Positions 7,632 to 16,308 of a stretch of DNA of 64,000 nucleotides are shown piece by piece (the stretch's first letter is position 1; each line of letters opens with the position of its first letter). The notes beneath the pieces were generated by a model. It searched no databases and was not told the DNA's origin. It worked only from the letters and a program-made list of their open reading frames with translations. Source of the DNA: Albidovulum aestuarii (GTDB lineage Bacteria > Pseudomonadota > Alphaproteobacteria > Rhodobacterales > Rhodobacteraceae); assembly GCF_029961185.1 (NCBI RefSeq), contig NZ_JASBQQ010000010.1, forward strand, positions 62,001-126,000, written 5' to 3'. A program made the translations under genes and the position numbers.

Positions 7632-8989
7632 TGCGGTGGCTCGCGGCCTGTCTGGCGCTGATCCCAGGCGCGGCCCTTGCCCATGCCTCCGAGCGGATGG
7701 TTATCCTGACCCTGCCCACCGGCTGGTACATGCTGGGGGCGGGCATCGCGGTGGCGCTGACAGCCCTTGCCGGGCTGATGGCCGGGCGCCTACCCGGTTT
7801 CAGGGCGCGGGTTCTGTTCGAACGGCGCGCGATCCTTTCCCGGACAACGATAAGCTGGCTTGCGGCCTTCGCCTTCTGGTCGCTGATCGCCACCGGCATC
7901 TGGGGCACGCGCGATCCGCTGGGCAATCTTCTGCCGCTGACCGTGTGGACGGTGCTTTGGGTCGGCCTCACACTCGCTTCGATCCTCTTCGGCAATCTCT
8001 GGCGCGATATCGAGCCCTGGACCGGGCCCGCCCGAACCATCCGCCACCTGATGGCCCGCACGGGAAACGTCGGACTGTCGCACCTTTGCCACTGGCCCGC
8101 CGTTGCAGGTTATCTGGGCTTCGCGTGGTTCGAGATCGTCTCGCTGTCACCCGCCGACCCCCTCGACCTCGCCCGCGTCGCGGCGGGCTACTACCTCCTG
8201 ATCCTCGCGTTGGCCGTGCTGGAAGGTGAGGACTGGCTGGAGCGGGGTGAATTCATGACCGTCTATTTCGCAATGGTCTCCCGCATCGCGCCCTTCTGGG
8301 CCGAACATGAAGAAACACGGGTGAAGACGATGGCAGGGCTGCCCGGTGCGCAGATTCTGCGCCTGCCACCGCTGACGCCCTCGGCCATTGCTTTCGTCAC
8401 GCTCGTGCTCGCTTCCGTCAGTTTCGACGGGCTGACCGAAACCTTCTGGTGGCTTGCACGGCTTGGCATCAACCCGCTGGAGTTTCCCGGCCGCTCGGCG
8501 GTCCTTGGGGTCAACTCGGCTGCGCTCCTCGCCTTCTGGACCGTCAGCGCCGCGCTGATCCTTGGCGCGATCAGGGCAGGGTTGCCGCATGAGACGTTCC
8601 GTCAGGGGGTGGGGGCGGTCATGTTGTCGTTCCTTCCCATCGCGGCGGGCTATCACGTCGCCCATTATTTCATCGCGCTGCTGACCAACGGACAATATGC
8701 CATCGCCGCGCTGAACGATCCGTTCGGGCGCGGCTGGCAATTGCTCGGCCTGCCGGATCACTGGGTGTCCTTCGGGTTCCTGACGACGCATTCCGGTGTG
8801 CAAATGATCTGGATGGCGCAGTTTGCGGTCATCCTTGGCGCGCATCTTCTGGCTGTTCTTCTCAACCTGAAACTGACCGAGCGCTTTCCTGAAGCAGATG
8901 GCGTCAGGGCACATCTGCCGATGACGCTGCTGATGATCGCCTACACGGTTTTCGGTCTCTGGCTGCTTTCCTCGCCTACGGCCGGGTAA
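7631..8989 (+). CDS. Polytopic inner-membrane protein of unknown function
   Basis: A 452-residue protein with a cleavable-looking signal sequence (LAACLALIPGAALAHA) followed by roughly ten hydrophobic segments separated by short loops. No transporter signature, ATPase or heme motif is visible. Conserved-looking polar spots inside membrane segments include NLWRDIEPWTGP, AGYHVAHYFIAL and THSGVQMIWMAQF. It faintly resembles membrane proteins annotated after the fenitrothion-hydrolase gene product FedB, but I cannot verify that. It is translationally coupled to the PF06684 gene and is followed about 100 bases later by an ABC importer operon, so it may take part in handling the imported compound. 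Confidence 0.7.
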   Translation: MRWLAACLALIPGAALAHASERMVILTLPTGWYMLGAGIAVALTALAGLMAGRLPGFRARVLFERRAILSRTTISWLAAFAFWSLIATGIWGTRDPLGNLLPLTVWTVLWVGLTLASILFGNLWRDIEPWTGPARTIRHLMARTGNVGLSHLCHWPAVAGYLGFAWFEIVSLSPADPLDLARVAAGYYLLILALAVLEGEDWLERGEFMTVYFAMVSRIAPFWAEHEETRVKTMAGLPGAQILRLPPLTPSAIAFVTLVLASVSFDGLTETFWWLARLGINPLEFPGRSAVLGVNSAALLAFWTVSAALILGAIRAGLPHETFRQGVGAVMLSFLPIAAGYHVAHYFIALLTNGQYAIAALNDPFGRGWQLLGLPDHWVSFGFLTTHSGVQMIWMAQFAVILGAHLLAVLLNLKLTERFPEADGVRAHLPMTLLMIAYTVFGLWLLSSPTAG

Positions 8990-9095
8990 GAAAGAGTTGC
9001 ATTATTGCGCGACTCCGTGTTCCGTAACCAAAGGAACAGGAACGCCGGAACGAAAATCGGCGAGAGCTGCTTATTTCCAACAGCGGAGATGTTTG

Positions 9096-10388
9096 ATGGC
9101 AAACAAATCAACCCCCTTGAACCCGACCCGCCGCTCGGTTCTGACGGGCATGGCAGCTGGCGGCGCCCTGCTGACTACCGGCCTCGGCGCGCGCTTCGCG
9201 CAAGCCCAGTCGTCCGAGCCGATCCGCATCGGCTTCCAGCTTCATCGCACCGGCATCGGCGCATCCTATGGCCGCTGGTACGAACGCACCGCCACCGCCG
9301 CGCTGAACGTGCTGAACGAAGGCGGCGGTATCAATGGACGCCCGGTCGAACTGGTCTTCGAGGATGACGGTACCGACCCCAAGCGCGGCGCGGAAGTCGT
9401 CGAGAAACTTACCACCCAGTCGAACTGCGATCTGGTGATGGGGACGCTCTTTTCCCATGTCGTAATCGGCTCTGCCCCCCGCGCGGGCGAGTTGAAGGTG
9501 CCCTATCTGGTCTGCTCCGAAGGTCATCACGTGGCCTCCGGCATGTTGAACCGCTGGACCATGCAGCCCGGCATCACGGACGTGAAAAGCCAGGTTCAGG
9601 GCATGGCGCCTTTCGTGACCTCGAACCTTGGCAAGAAGATCACGATGATCTTCCCCGATTTCGCCTTCGGCCACGATCACCGCGACTATTTCACGGCTGC
9701 CGTCGCAGCCCAGGGTGGCGAGGTGATCAAACATATCGCGATCCCGCCGACCGAAACCTCGTTCACCCGCTATTTCCCGCAGATCCCCTCGGATACCGAT
9801 GTGATCTATCACGTCATGGTCGGCCCCGCCGTCCTGACCTTCGTGAAGGAACTGGGCGAGTTCTACGGCTCGGGCGCGCGGCCGCAGCTTTTCGGCTTCA
9901 TCGACTCGCTTGAGGCAGTGGACATCAACTCGCCGGGCCTCGAATTCCTCGACGGATCGCATTTCTGGGAAGGTCATCCGCGCTACAAGCAGGCGGATGC
10001 GTCCGAGCACGAGGCATTCTATCGCGCGGCGGTGGGTGTCGATGACAACGGTGCATCGGTCTCCGACCCCGCCGATATCGCCACCTATGCCCACATGTTC
10101 TCCACATGGGAGACGCTGTTCGTCATCAAGCACGCGATGGAAGCAGCGGGTTATCAGGGCCCGGCAGACCGGCAGAAGATCGTTGAAGCCATCGAAGCGA
10201 TGACGGATTTTGCCGAGGGGCAGGCCCATCCGCAGGGGCCGAAGACCTTCAACGGCAAGACCCACCAAACCTTCGGCCTGCAATCCATCACCAAGGTCGA
10301 GGGCGGCAAGCTTGTGCGCGTGCATCAGACCACGATGGAGGACGGGTTCTACCCAGACGAAGTCGACTACACGACGATGAGTTTCTGA
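9096..10388 (+). CDS. Branched-chain amino acid/amide-type ABC substrate-binding protein
   Basis: A 430-residue periplasmic binding protein of the LivJ/AmiC superfamily (HAAT importers). The N-terminus has a twin-arginine motif (TRRSVLTGMAAGG) and a cleavage site after GARFAQAQ. The mature protein begins EPIRIGFQLHRTG and has the expected NEGGGINGRPVELVFEDDG loop. The ATG at 9096 is preceded by CGGAGA; the frame is open further upstream but without a signal sequence. It heads a complete SBP-permease-permease-ATPase-ATPase operon. The ligand is not readable: amino acids, short amides, urea and aromatic acids are all known for this group, and the ureide/nucleoside setting makes a nitrogen compound plausible. 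Confidence 0.92.
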   Translation: MANKSTPLNPTRRSVLTGMAAGGALLTTGLGARFAQAQSSEPIRIGFQLHRTGIGASYGRWYERTATAALNVLNEGGGINGRPVELVFEDDGTDPKRGAEVVEKLTTQSNCDLVMGTLFSHVVIGSAPRAGELKVPYLVCSEGHHVASGMLNRWTMQPGITDVKSQVQGMAPFVTSNLGKKITMIFPDFAFGHDHRDYFTAAVAAQGGEVIKHIAIPPTETSFTRYFPQIPSDTDVIYHVMVGPAVLTFVKELGEFYGSGARPQLFGFIDSLEAVDINSPGLEFLDGSHFWEGHPRYKQADASEHEAFYRAAVGVDDNGASVSDPADIATYAHMFSTWETLFVIKHAMEAAGYQGPADRQKIVEAIEAMTDFAEGQAHPQGPKTFNGKTHQTFGLQSITKVEGGKLVRVHQTTMEDGFYPDEVDYTTMSF

Positions 10389-10396
10389 TTTCGGGA

Positions 10397-10420
10397 CGGG
10401 CGGGGCTGAACCCCCGCCCG
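10397..10420 (+). terminator. Intercistronic hairpin between binding protein and permease genes
   Basis: A perfect 9-bp GC stem (CGGGCGGGG / CCCCCGCCCG arms) with a 6-base loop lies in the 34-base gap after the binding-protein gene and just before the TTG start of livH. There is no strong U tract. Such hairpins commonly protect the upstream mRNA or attenuate downstream expression, giving more binding protein than permease. Confidence 0.62.
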
Positions 10421-10422
10421 AT

Positions 10423-11310
10423 TTGCGCTTGGCCTTCGGACCATTCCTGCTTCTCGCCCTGATGGAGGGGCTCGTGACCGCCGCGGTGCTTGCGCTGACG
10501 GCGTCAGGCCTGTCATTGGTCTTTGGTATAATGCGGGTCGTGAATGTCGCCCATGGCGCGTTCTTCATGCTGGGCGCGGTGCTGGCGTGGTTCGTGTCTG
10601 AGTGGGTGCCGGGGCCTGCCGGGCTGTCCTTTGCCGTCGCGCTTGTGGTCTGCCCGCTGATCGTCGGCGCCATCGCGGCGGCGGCCGACATGGCTGTCCT
10701 GAAACGGCTGAACTATGAACCCGAGGCGACCATCGTCGCGACCATCGGCCTCCTCTACATCCTCGAACAGGCGGCGCTGAGTTTCTTCGGACCCGATGCG
10801 CGCCCCGTCCCCGCGCCGCTGGATTTCCGTATCCAACTGCCGTGGTTTGGCTATTCCGGCTATAAGCTGGCGGTAATTGTCGGGGCCGCTCTGGTGCTGC
10901 TGATGGTGTGGCTGATCCTGAAGCATACCAAGGCCGGTCTGATCATGCGGGCGACGCAGATCGATCGCGACACGGCGCGGGCCTTCGGCATCAATGTCGA
11001 CCGCGTTTATGCCGGCGTCTTCGCCATGGGCGCGGGGCTGGCGGCCATCGCCGCCGTGCTGATCGTGCCGATCCAGCAGGCGCATTACCTGATGGGGGGC
11101 GATCCGCTGCTGCTCTCGTTCATCGTGGTGATCATCGGCGGCCTTGGGTCCTTGCGCGGCACGCTGGTCGCGGCGCTGATCATCGGCCTTGGCGATGGGG
11201 TCATCTCCACCTTCTTCGCCCCGACACTGGCCAAGATCCTCGCCACGCTCGCCGTCGGTCTGATCCTCGTTCTCAGGCCGCAGGGCCTTTTCGGGAAACG
11301 TGCGGCATGA
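10423..11310 (+). CDS. livH: Branched-chain-type ABC importer permease (LivH family)
   Basis: A 295-residue polytopic permease with about eight membrane segments and the LivH-type motif GIMRVVNVAHGAFFMLGA near the N-terminus, as well as QIDRDTARAFGIN, the cytoplasmic coupling region. The start is probably TTG at 10423, right after the intercistronic hairpin; an ATG at 10462 would remove part of the first helix. Its stop overlaps the ATG of livM (ATGA). It pairs with LivM to form the channel of the importer whose binding protein is at 9096. Confidence 0.93.
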   Translation: MRLAFGPFLLLALMEGLVTAAVLALTASGLSLVFGIMRVVNVAHGAFFMLGAVLAWFVSEWVPGPAGLSFAVALVVCPLIVGAIAAAADMAVLKRLNYEPEATIVATIGLLYILEQAALSFFGPDARPVPAPLDFRIQLPWFGYSGYKLAVIVGAALVLLMVWLILKHTKAGLIMRATQIDRDTARAFGINVDRVYAGVFAMGAGLAAIAAVLIVPIQQAHYLMGGDPLLLSFIVVIIGGLGSLRGTLVAALIIGLGDGVISTFFAPTLAKILATLAVGLILVLRPQGLFGKRAA

Positions 11311-12248
11311 CTGTGGACCGGGCGCTTTTCCTGCATCTCGGCCTGATCGCCGCACTTCTCGCGTTCCACTTCGTGGCACCCGCCTATCACCACACCAATA
11401 TCGCCCGGATCATGGTGCTGGCGATCTATGCGATGGGTTACAATATCGCGTTCGGCTATACGGGCCTCCTCAGTCTCGGTCATGCGCTGTTCTTCGGCTC
11501 GGGGCTCTATGCCGCTGGGTTGCTTGCTTATCACGCGGACGGAACGGCGGGGATCGGGCTGATCGCGGGGCTTCTTGCCGGTGGAGCGGTGGCCTTTGCG
11601 CTTGGCCTCTTCGCGCTTCGCACCGCCGGAGTCGCCTTCATGATCGTGACCCTGATGTTCGCGCAGGCGGGCTATCTGACGGTGCTTTATTTCGGCAGCT
11701 ATACCCGCGGGGATGAGGGCATCGTGATCCCGAAAGCGGGGCGGATGCTGGCCTCGCTCGACCTTTCCGACGACAACACCCGCTACCTCGTCGCGCTTGC
11801 GCTCTTCGCGGTTGCCCTCCTCGTCAACCTCTGGCTCGCCCGCTCGCCACGCGGGCGGATCATGGTGGCGATGCGCGAGAATGAGGAAAGAAGCCGTATG
11901 CTCGGCTACAACCCCTACACGGTGAAACTGACTGCATTGACCATATCGGGCCTCTATGCGGGGCTTTCGGGGGCGGCCTATGCGCTGATGTTCGGCTATG
12001 CGGGCGCAAGCCTTGCTTCGGTGCAATACTCGATCCTGCCTCTCCTGTATGTCCTTCTCGGCGGGGCGGGCACTGTTATCGGCCCGTTCCTCGGCGCGCT
12101 ACTGATGTTCTATCTGATCGACTATGCGTCCTCGATCACCGACGCCCATCAGTTCGTCACCGGCGTGGCATTGGTCCTGCTCATCCTTTTCGCGCCGAAG
12201 GGTATTCTTGGCACGATCCGCGAACGGGGGCTGAAATGGCTGCCGTGA
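11307..12248 (+). CDS. livM: Branched-chain-type ABC importer permease (LivM family)
   Basis: A 313-residue permease with about ten hydrophobic segments. It shows the LivM signature NIAFGYTGLLSLGHALFFG and a cytoplasmic VAMRENEERSRMLGYNPY coupling loop. The ATG overlaps the livH stop by 4 bases, and its own end overlaps livG by 13 bases, so the permease and ATPase genes are tightly coupled. A longer open frame reaches back inside livH, but homology starts at MTVDRALFL. Confidence 0.93.
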   Translation: MTVDRALFLHLGLIAALLAFHFVAPAYHHTNIARIMVLAIYAMGYNIAFGYTGLLSLGHALFFGSGLYAAGLLAYHADGTAGIGLIAGLLAGGAVAFALGLFALRTAGVAFMIVTLMFAQAGYLTVLYFGSYTRGDEGIVIPKAGRMLASLDLSDDNTRYLVALALFAVALLVNLWLARSPRGRIMVAMRENEERSRMLGYNPYTVKLTALTISGLYAGLSGAAYALMFGYAGASLASVQYSILPLLYVLLGGAGTVIGPFLGALLMFYLIDYASSITDAHQFVTGVALVLLILFAPKGILGTIRERGLKWLP

Positions 12249-12946
12249 CCCTGCTGGAAGCGCGCGGTCTGACCCGCCATTTCGACGGGCTGAAGGCCGT
12301 CGACGGGGTAGATTTCGATCTGCATCAGGGCGAGATTCACGCGTTGATCGGCCCCAACGGCGCGGGCAAGACGACATTTGTCAGCCTTTTGTCGGGCCGC
12401 ATCCCTGTACAGTCGGGCACGATCCGCTTTTCCGGGCGCGACATCACGCACCTGCCCGCCCATGCCCGCGTCCGGCTCGGCATCGCCTATACGTTCCAGA
12501 TCACGCAGGTCTATGGTGCGCTGACGGTTTTCGACAACGTCGCCCTTGCGGTGCAAAGCCGCCATTCCCACCGCCTGCGCGATGATGCGATGGCGGCGCT
12601 GACCCGGGTCGGCCTTCAGGACCGCGCCGACCAGACAGCGGGGACGCTGAGTTACGGCCACCAGCGGCTGCTGGAAGTCGCCATGGGCCTGGGGCTTGAC
12701 CCAAAGCTCCTGATCCTCGACGAGCCGACGCAGGGACTGGCGCAGGGCGAGATCGAGACCTTCAAGGACATCGTGCGCGGCGTGGTGCCGGCGGCGACGG
12801 TTCTTCTGATCGAGCACAACATGGATGTGGTCATGGACCTTGCCCAGCGCATCACGGTCTTGAATTTCGGTGAAGTTCTGGCCACCGGCACGCCAGAGGC
12901 GATCCGGGCCGACAAGGCGGTACAGACCGCCTATCTGGGGGGCTGA
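12236..12946 (+). CDS. livG: Branched-chain-type ABC importer ATPase (LivG family)
   Basis: A 236-residue ABC ATPase with Walker A GPNGAGKT, a degenerate signature TLSYGHQRLLEVAMG, Walker B LLILDEPTQGL and the switch His in LLIEHNMD. The IPVQSG and ITHLPAHARVRLGI segments are characteristic of the LivG branch. It starts inside the end of livM and ends directly against livF (TGA then ATG). It forms a heterodimeric motor with LivF. Confidence 0.94.
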   Translation: MAAVTLLEARGLTRHFDGLKAVDGVDFDLHQGEIHALIGPNGAGKTTFVSLLSGRIPVQSGTIRFSGRDITHLPAHARVRLGIAYTFQITQVYGALTVFDNVALAVQSRHSHRLRDDAMAALTRVGLQDRADQTAGTLSYGHQRLLEVAMGLGLDPKLLILDEPTQGLAQGEIETFKDIVRGVVPAATVLLIEHNMDVVMDLAQRITVLNFGEVLATGTPEAIRADKAVQTAYLGG

Positions 12947-13642
12947 ATGCTGAAGCTCGATGGCATCGAGGCAGGATACGGCGCGGTGCAGGTGCTGCGC
13001 GGCCTCACGCTGTCGGTCGCGGCGGGCGAGGTTTTGTGCCTGATGGGCCGGAACGGCGCGGGCAAATCCACAGCGCTGAAAACAATCATGGGACAGGTCC
13101 GGGCAAGCGCCGGGACGATCGAGCTTGACGGGACCCGGATTGACGGCCTTCCCGCCCATGAAGTGCCCCGCTACGGGATTGGCTATGTCCCCCAGGGGCG
13201 GCGGCTTTTCGGTGATCTGACCGTAGCCGAGAATATCGAGGTCGGGTTGATGACGCGGGGGCGCGGGGCGCGGGTGCGTGACCACGTGCTCGACCTCTTC
13301 CCGCGCCTGCGCGAACGCATGGGGCAGATGTCCCGCACACTTTCGGGCGGCGAGCAGCAGATGCTGGCCATTGCCCGCGCGCTTTGCCTTGAACCCAAGG
13401 TCCTGCTTCTGGATGAGCCGACCGAGGGCCTGCAACCCTCGATGATTGCGCTGATCCGCGACACGGTCGTGGCGCTGAAGAAAACCGGGGTGGCGACGGT
13501 GCTGGTCGAACAGCGCGTGGATGCCGCGCTGTCCGTTGCAGACCGCATCGCCTTCATGGTGGGGGGGAGCGTTGCCGAAACGGTGCAGGTCGGCGACCTG
13601 ACGTCCGGCGCGCCTCAGTTCATTTCCTACGTCGGCGTCTGA
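12947..13642 (+). CDS. livF: Branched-chain-type ABC importer ATPase (LivF family)
   Basis: A 231-residue ATPase, last gene of the liv-type operon. It has Walker A GRNGAGKST, the LivF hallmark GIGYVPQGRRLF, the full signature LSGGEQQMLAIARAL and Walker B VLLLDEPTEGL. LivF and LivG each contribute one nucleotide site half. There is no obvious terminator in the 96 bases before the next operon, which instead contain an AT-rich promoter-like stretch. Confidence 0.94.
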   Translation: MLKLDGIEAGYGAVQVLRGLTLSVAAGEVLCLMGRNGAGKSTALKTIMGQVRASAGTIELDGTRIDGLPAHEVPRYGIGYVPQGRRLFGDLTVAENIEVGLMTRGRGARVRDHVLDLFPRLRERMGQMSRTLSGGEQQMLAIARALCLEPKVLLLDEPTEGLQPSMIALIRDTVVALKKTGVATVLVEQRVDAALSVADRIAFMVGGSVAETVQVGDLTSGAPQFISYVGV

Positions 13643-13681
13643 CGCCACATACAGAATTTTCTTGCGCGAATCCGAAAAAAC

Positions 13682-13697
13682 TTTACCAATTGATAAA
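13682..13697. promoter_or_regulatory. Near-palindromic operator candidate before the BMP importer operon
   Basis: TTTACCAATTGATAAA reads as a palindrome with one mismatched pair, centred on CAATTG, inside an AT-rich patch (13655-13705) that stands out from the GC-rich surroundings. It sits about 42 bases upstream of the ATG of the BMP-family binding-protein gene, in the right place for a repressor site of the nucleoside-importer operon. The cognate regulator is unknown. Confidence 0.4.
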
Positions 13698-13738
13698 AAT
13701 TTTCCGTTGAACCGCAATCAAACGACAGGGGGCTGACT

Positions 13739-14764
13739 ATGACTTCAATATTCAAACCGGCCGGGCTGAACCGGCGGCATCTGATGGCGACCGCGGCGGG
13801 CGCAGCAGCGACGGGGATCGTCGGTCTGCCGAAGCGGGCTTTTGCCGCCGATCCGATCAAGGTCGCGGGCATCTATACCGTACCGGTCGAACAGCAATGG
13901 GTCAGCCGCATCCATGTCGCGGCTGAAGCCGCCGTAGCGGCGGGTGCTGCCGAGTACACCTACACCGAAAACACCGCCAATACCGACTATCCGCGCGTGA
14001 TGCGGGAATATGCCGAACAGGGCTACAAGCTGATCATCGGCGAGATTTTCGGGGTGGAGCAGGAGGCGCGCGAGGTCGTGGCCGACTATCCCGAAACCGC
14101 GTTCCTGCTTGGCTCAAGCTTCCTGCATGACCCGGCGCTGCCGAACCTTTCCGTTTTCGACAACTACATCCAGGATGCGAGCTACCTTTCCGGCATCATC
14201 GCGGGCGCGATGACGCAGTCCGGCAATATCGGCATCGTCGGCGGCTTCCCGATCCCTGAGGTCAACCGACTGATCCATGCCTTCATGGCGGGCGTGCGCG
14301 AGACGCGTGCCGATGCCAGCTTCCAGGTCTCTTTCATCGGCTCGTGGTTCGATCCGCCGAAGGCCAAGGAAACCGCCTTTGCGATGATCGATGGCGGGGC
14401 GGACCTCCTCTATGCCGAACGCTTCGGCGTCTCGGATGCGGCGCAGGAACGTGGCATCCTTGCCGTCGGCAATGTGATTGACACCCAAGCGGACTATCCC
14501 GAAACCGTCGTCGCCTCGGCGCTCTGGCATTTCGAACCGACGCTGAACGCGGCCCTCGCACGTGTCGCCGATGGCAGCTTCACTGCCGACAATTACGGCA
14601 CCTATAGCTTCCTCAAGGAAGGCGGCTGCTCGCTCGCCCCCCTAGGCACGTTTGAGGGCAAGGTGCCTGAAGCGGCAATGGCGCTGGTGGCCGAGCGGGA
14701 GGCGGCGATCCGCGACGGCAGCTTCACCGTCGAGATCAACGACGAAGAACCGACGTCGTCCTGA
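13739..14764 (+). CDS. BMP family ABC transporter substrate-binding protein
   Basis: A 341-residue binding protein of the basic-membrane-protein (BMP/PnrA) family, which binds nucleosides or related purines. A twin-arginine-like leader (LNRRHLMATAAGAAA) and cleavage near KRAFAADP precede the mature chain IKVAGIYTVPVEQQW. The body has the family's ADYPETAFLLGSS and SGIIAGAMTQSGNIGIVGG segments. It heads a five-gene unit with an ATPase, two permeases and a cytosine-deaminase-like enzyme, joined by overlapping start/stop codons. The gene order and the deaminase suggest import of a pyrimidine or purine base or nucleoside. Confidence 0.93.
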   Translation: MTSIFKPAGLNRRHLMATAAGAAATGIVGLPKRAFAADPIKVAGIYTVPVEQQWVSRIHVAAEAAVAAGAAEYTYTENTANTDYPRVMREYAEQGYKLIIGEIFGVEQEAREVVADYPETAFLLGSSFLHDPALPNLSVFDNYIQDASYLSGIIAGAMTQSGNIGIVGGFPIPEVNRLIHAFMAGVRETRADASFQVSFIGSWFDPPKAKETAFAMIDGGADLLYAERFGVSDAAQERGILAVGNVIDTQADYPETVVASALWHFEPTLNAALARVADGSFTADNYGTYSFLKEGGCSLAPLGTFEGKVPEAAMALVAEREAAIRDGSFTVEINDEEPTSS

Positions 14765-16308
14765 TGGCGGGGCGCGAGGGGGCGGAGGTTGTCCTCCGCC
14801 TCGACGGCATCACCAAGCGGTTCGGGCCGCTTGTCGCCAATGACGCGATCAGTTTCGATCTGAAGAAGGGCGAGGTCATCGCCCTTCTCGGCGAAAACGG
14901 CGCAGGCAAGACGACGCTGATGAACATCCTCTTTGGCCATTACACGGCCGATGCGGGCAGCGTGGAGGTGTTCGGCCAGACACTCCCGCCCGGTCATCCA
15001 CGCGCGGCGCTGGCGGCAGGCGTCGGCATGGTGCATCAGCATTTCACGCTGGCCGACAATATGACAGTGCTGGAAAATATCCTGCTTGGCACCGGTTCGC
15101 TTCTTTCCGCCCGGCTCAACGCCCGCGCGGCGAAGGCCAAGGTGCAGAAGCTCTCGGCGGATTTCGGGCTGTCGGTCCATCCCGATGCCAAAGTCGGCAG
15201 CCTCTCGGTTGGCGAGCGTCAGCGGGTGGAGATCCTCAAGGCGCTCTATCGCGATGCCCGCATTCTGATCCTTGATGAGCCGACCGCCGTTCTGACCCCG
15301 CAGGAAACCACGGCCCTGTTCGAGACACTTCGGAAGGCGGTGGCGCTCGGCCTCTCGATCATCTTCATCTCGCACAAGCTGAACGAGGTGATGGCGATTT
15401 CCTCCCGCGTGCTGGTTCTCCGCCACGGGCGTCTGGTGGGCGAGGTCGCGACTGCCGAGACCGACCGCCACAGACTGGCCGAGATGATGGTGGGCGCCGA
15501 GATCACCGCGCCGAAACTGGCCGACCGCGCGCCGGGCGCGGCACTGATGACGCTGACCGGCATCCGCACGGCCCCACGCGGCAATGCGCCGGGTCTGTCG
15601 GGCATCGACCTGACCTTGCGGGCGGGCCAGATCATCGGACTTGCCGGTGTCTCGGGCAACGGCCAGTCGGCCCTCGCCGACCTGATCGGCGGACTTGAGA
15701 TGCCGACCGGCGGAACGATGGTGCTTCACCCAGAACATTCCGGCGACTGGTCACCCCGTGCGGCGCTGGCCTCGGGCGTCGCCCGCATCCCCGAGGACCG
15801 GCACAAGACCGGCACGGTCGCTGATTTCACACTGACCGAAAACGCGGTTCTGGAGGCTTACGAAAACGCCCCCTACAGCCGGAAGGGCTGGATGGACTGG
15901 TCCGCCGCCGAAGGCTTTGCGAAGAAGATCATCGAAACCTACGATGTCCGCTGTCCGGGCCCCGAGGCAGCGATCCGGCTTCTGTCCGGCGGCAATATGC
16001 AAAAGCTGATCCTCGGCCGCGCGCTGGAGGCGGGCCCTCAGATCATACTCGCCAACCAGCCGGTGCGCGGGCTCGACATCGGCGCGGTGACCTTCGTGCA
16101 CAACCGCCTGATCGCGGCGCGCGACGCGGGCGCGGCGATTCTGCTGATCTCGGAAGACCTCGACGAGGTCATGGCGCTGTCGGACTTGATCCATGTGATC
16201 TACGAAGGCCATCTGTCACCCGCCTTCCCGCGTGGCGAGAAAACGCCCGCGGAACTCGGCGTCTGGATGGCCGGGCAGGGTTTTGAAGGGGGTGCAGATG
16301 CGGCTTGA
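14764..16308 (+). CDS. BMP-type ABC importer ATPase with two nucleotide-binding domains
   Basis: A 514-residue ATPase of the sugar/nucleoside importer type with two ABC domains. Domain 1 is canonical: Walker A GENGAGKT, signature LSVGERQRVEILKAL and Walker B ILILDEPTAVLTPQE. Domain 2 (from about residue 260) has the usual degenerate Walker A replaced by GVSGNGQSALADLIGG, signature LLSGGNMQKLILGR and a modified Walker B (IILANQPVRGLDIGA) lacking the catalytic Glu, so only one site should hydrolyse ATP. The start overlaps the binding-protein stop (TGATG). Confidence 0.94.
   Translation: MAGREGAEVVLRLDGITKRFGPLVANDAISFDLKKGEVIALLGENGAGKTTLMNILFGHYTADAGSVEVFGQTLPPGHPRAALAAGVGMVHQHFTLADNMTVLENILLGTGSLLSARLNARAAKAKVQKLSADFGLSVHPDAKVGSLSVGERQRVEILKALYRDARILILDEPTAVLTPQETTALFETLRKAVALGLSIIFISHKLNEVMAISSRVLVLRHGRLVGEVATAETDRHRLAEMMVGAEITAPKLADRAPGAALMTLTGIRTAPRGNAPGLSGIDLTLRAGQIIGLAGVSGNGQSALADLIGGLEMPTGGTMVLHPEHSGDWSPRAALASGVARIPEDRHKTGTVADFTLTENAVLEAYENAPYSRKGWMDWSAAEGFAKKIIETYDVRCPGPEAAIRLLSGGNMQKLILGRALEAGPQIILANQPVRGLDIGAVTFVHNRLIAARDAGAAILLISEDLDEVMALSDLIHVIYEGHLSPAFPRGEKTPAELGVWMAGQGFEGGADAA

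Noticed and set aside
9108-10691. Long minus-strand open frame opposite the liv-type binding protein
   Set aside because: Opposite a protein with a clear signal peptide and family match; the antisense reading has no recognisable features.
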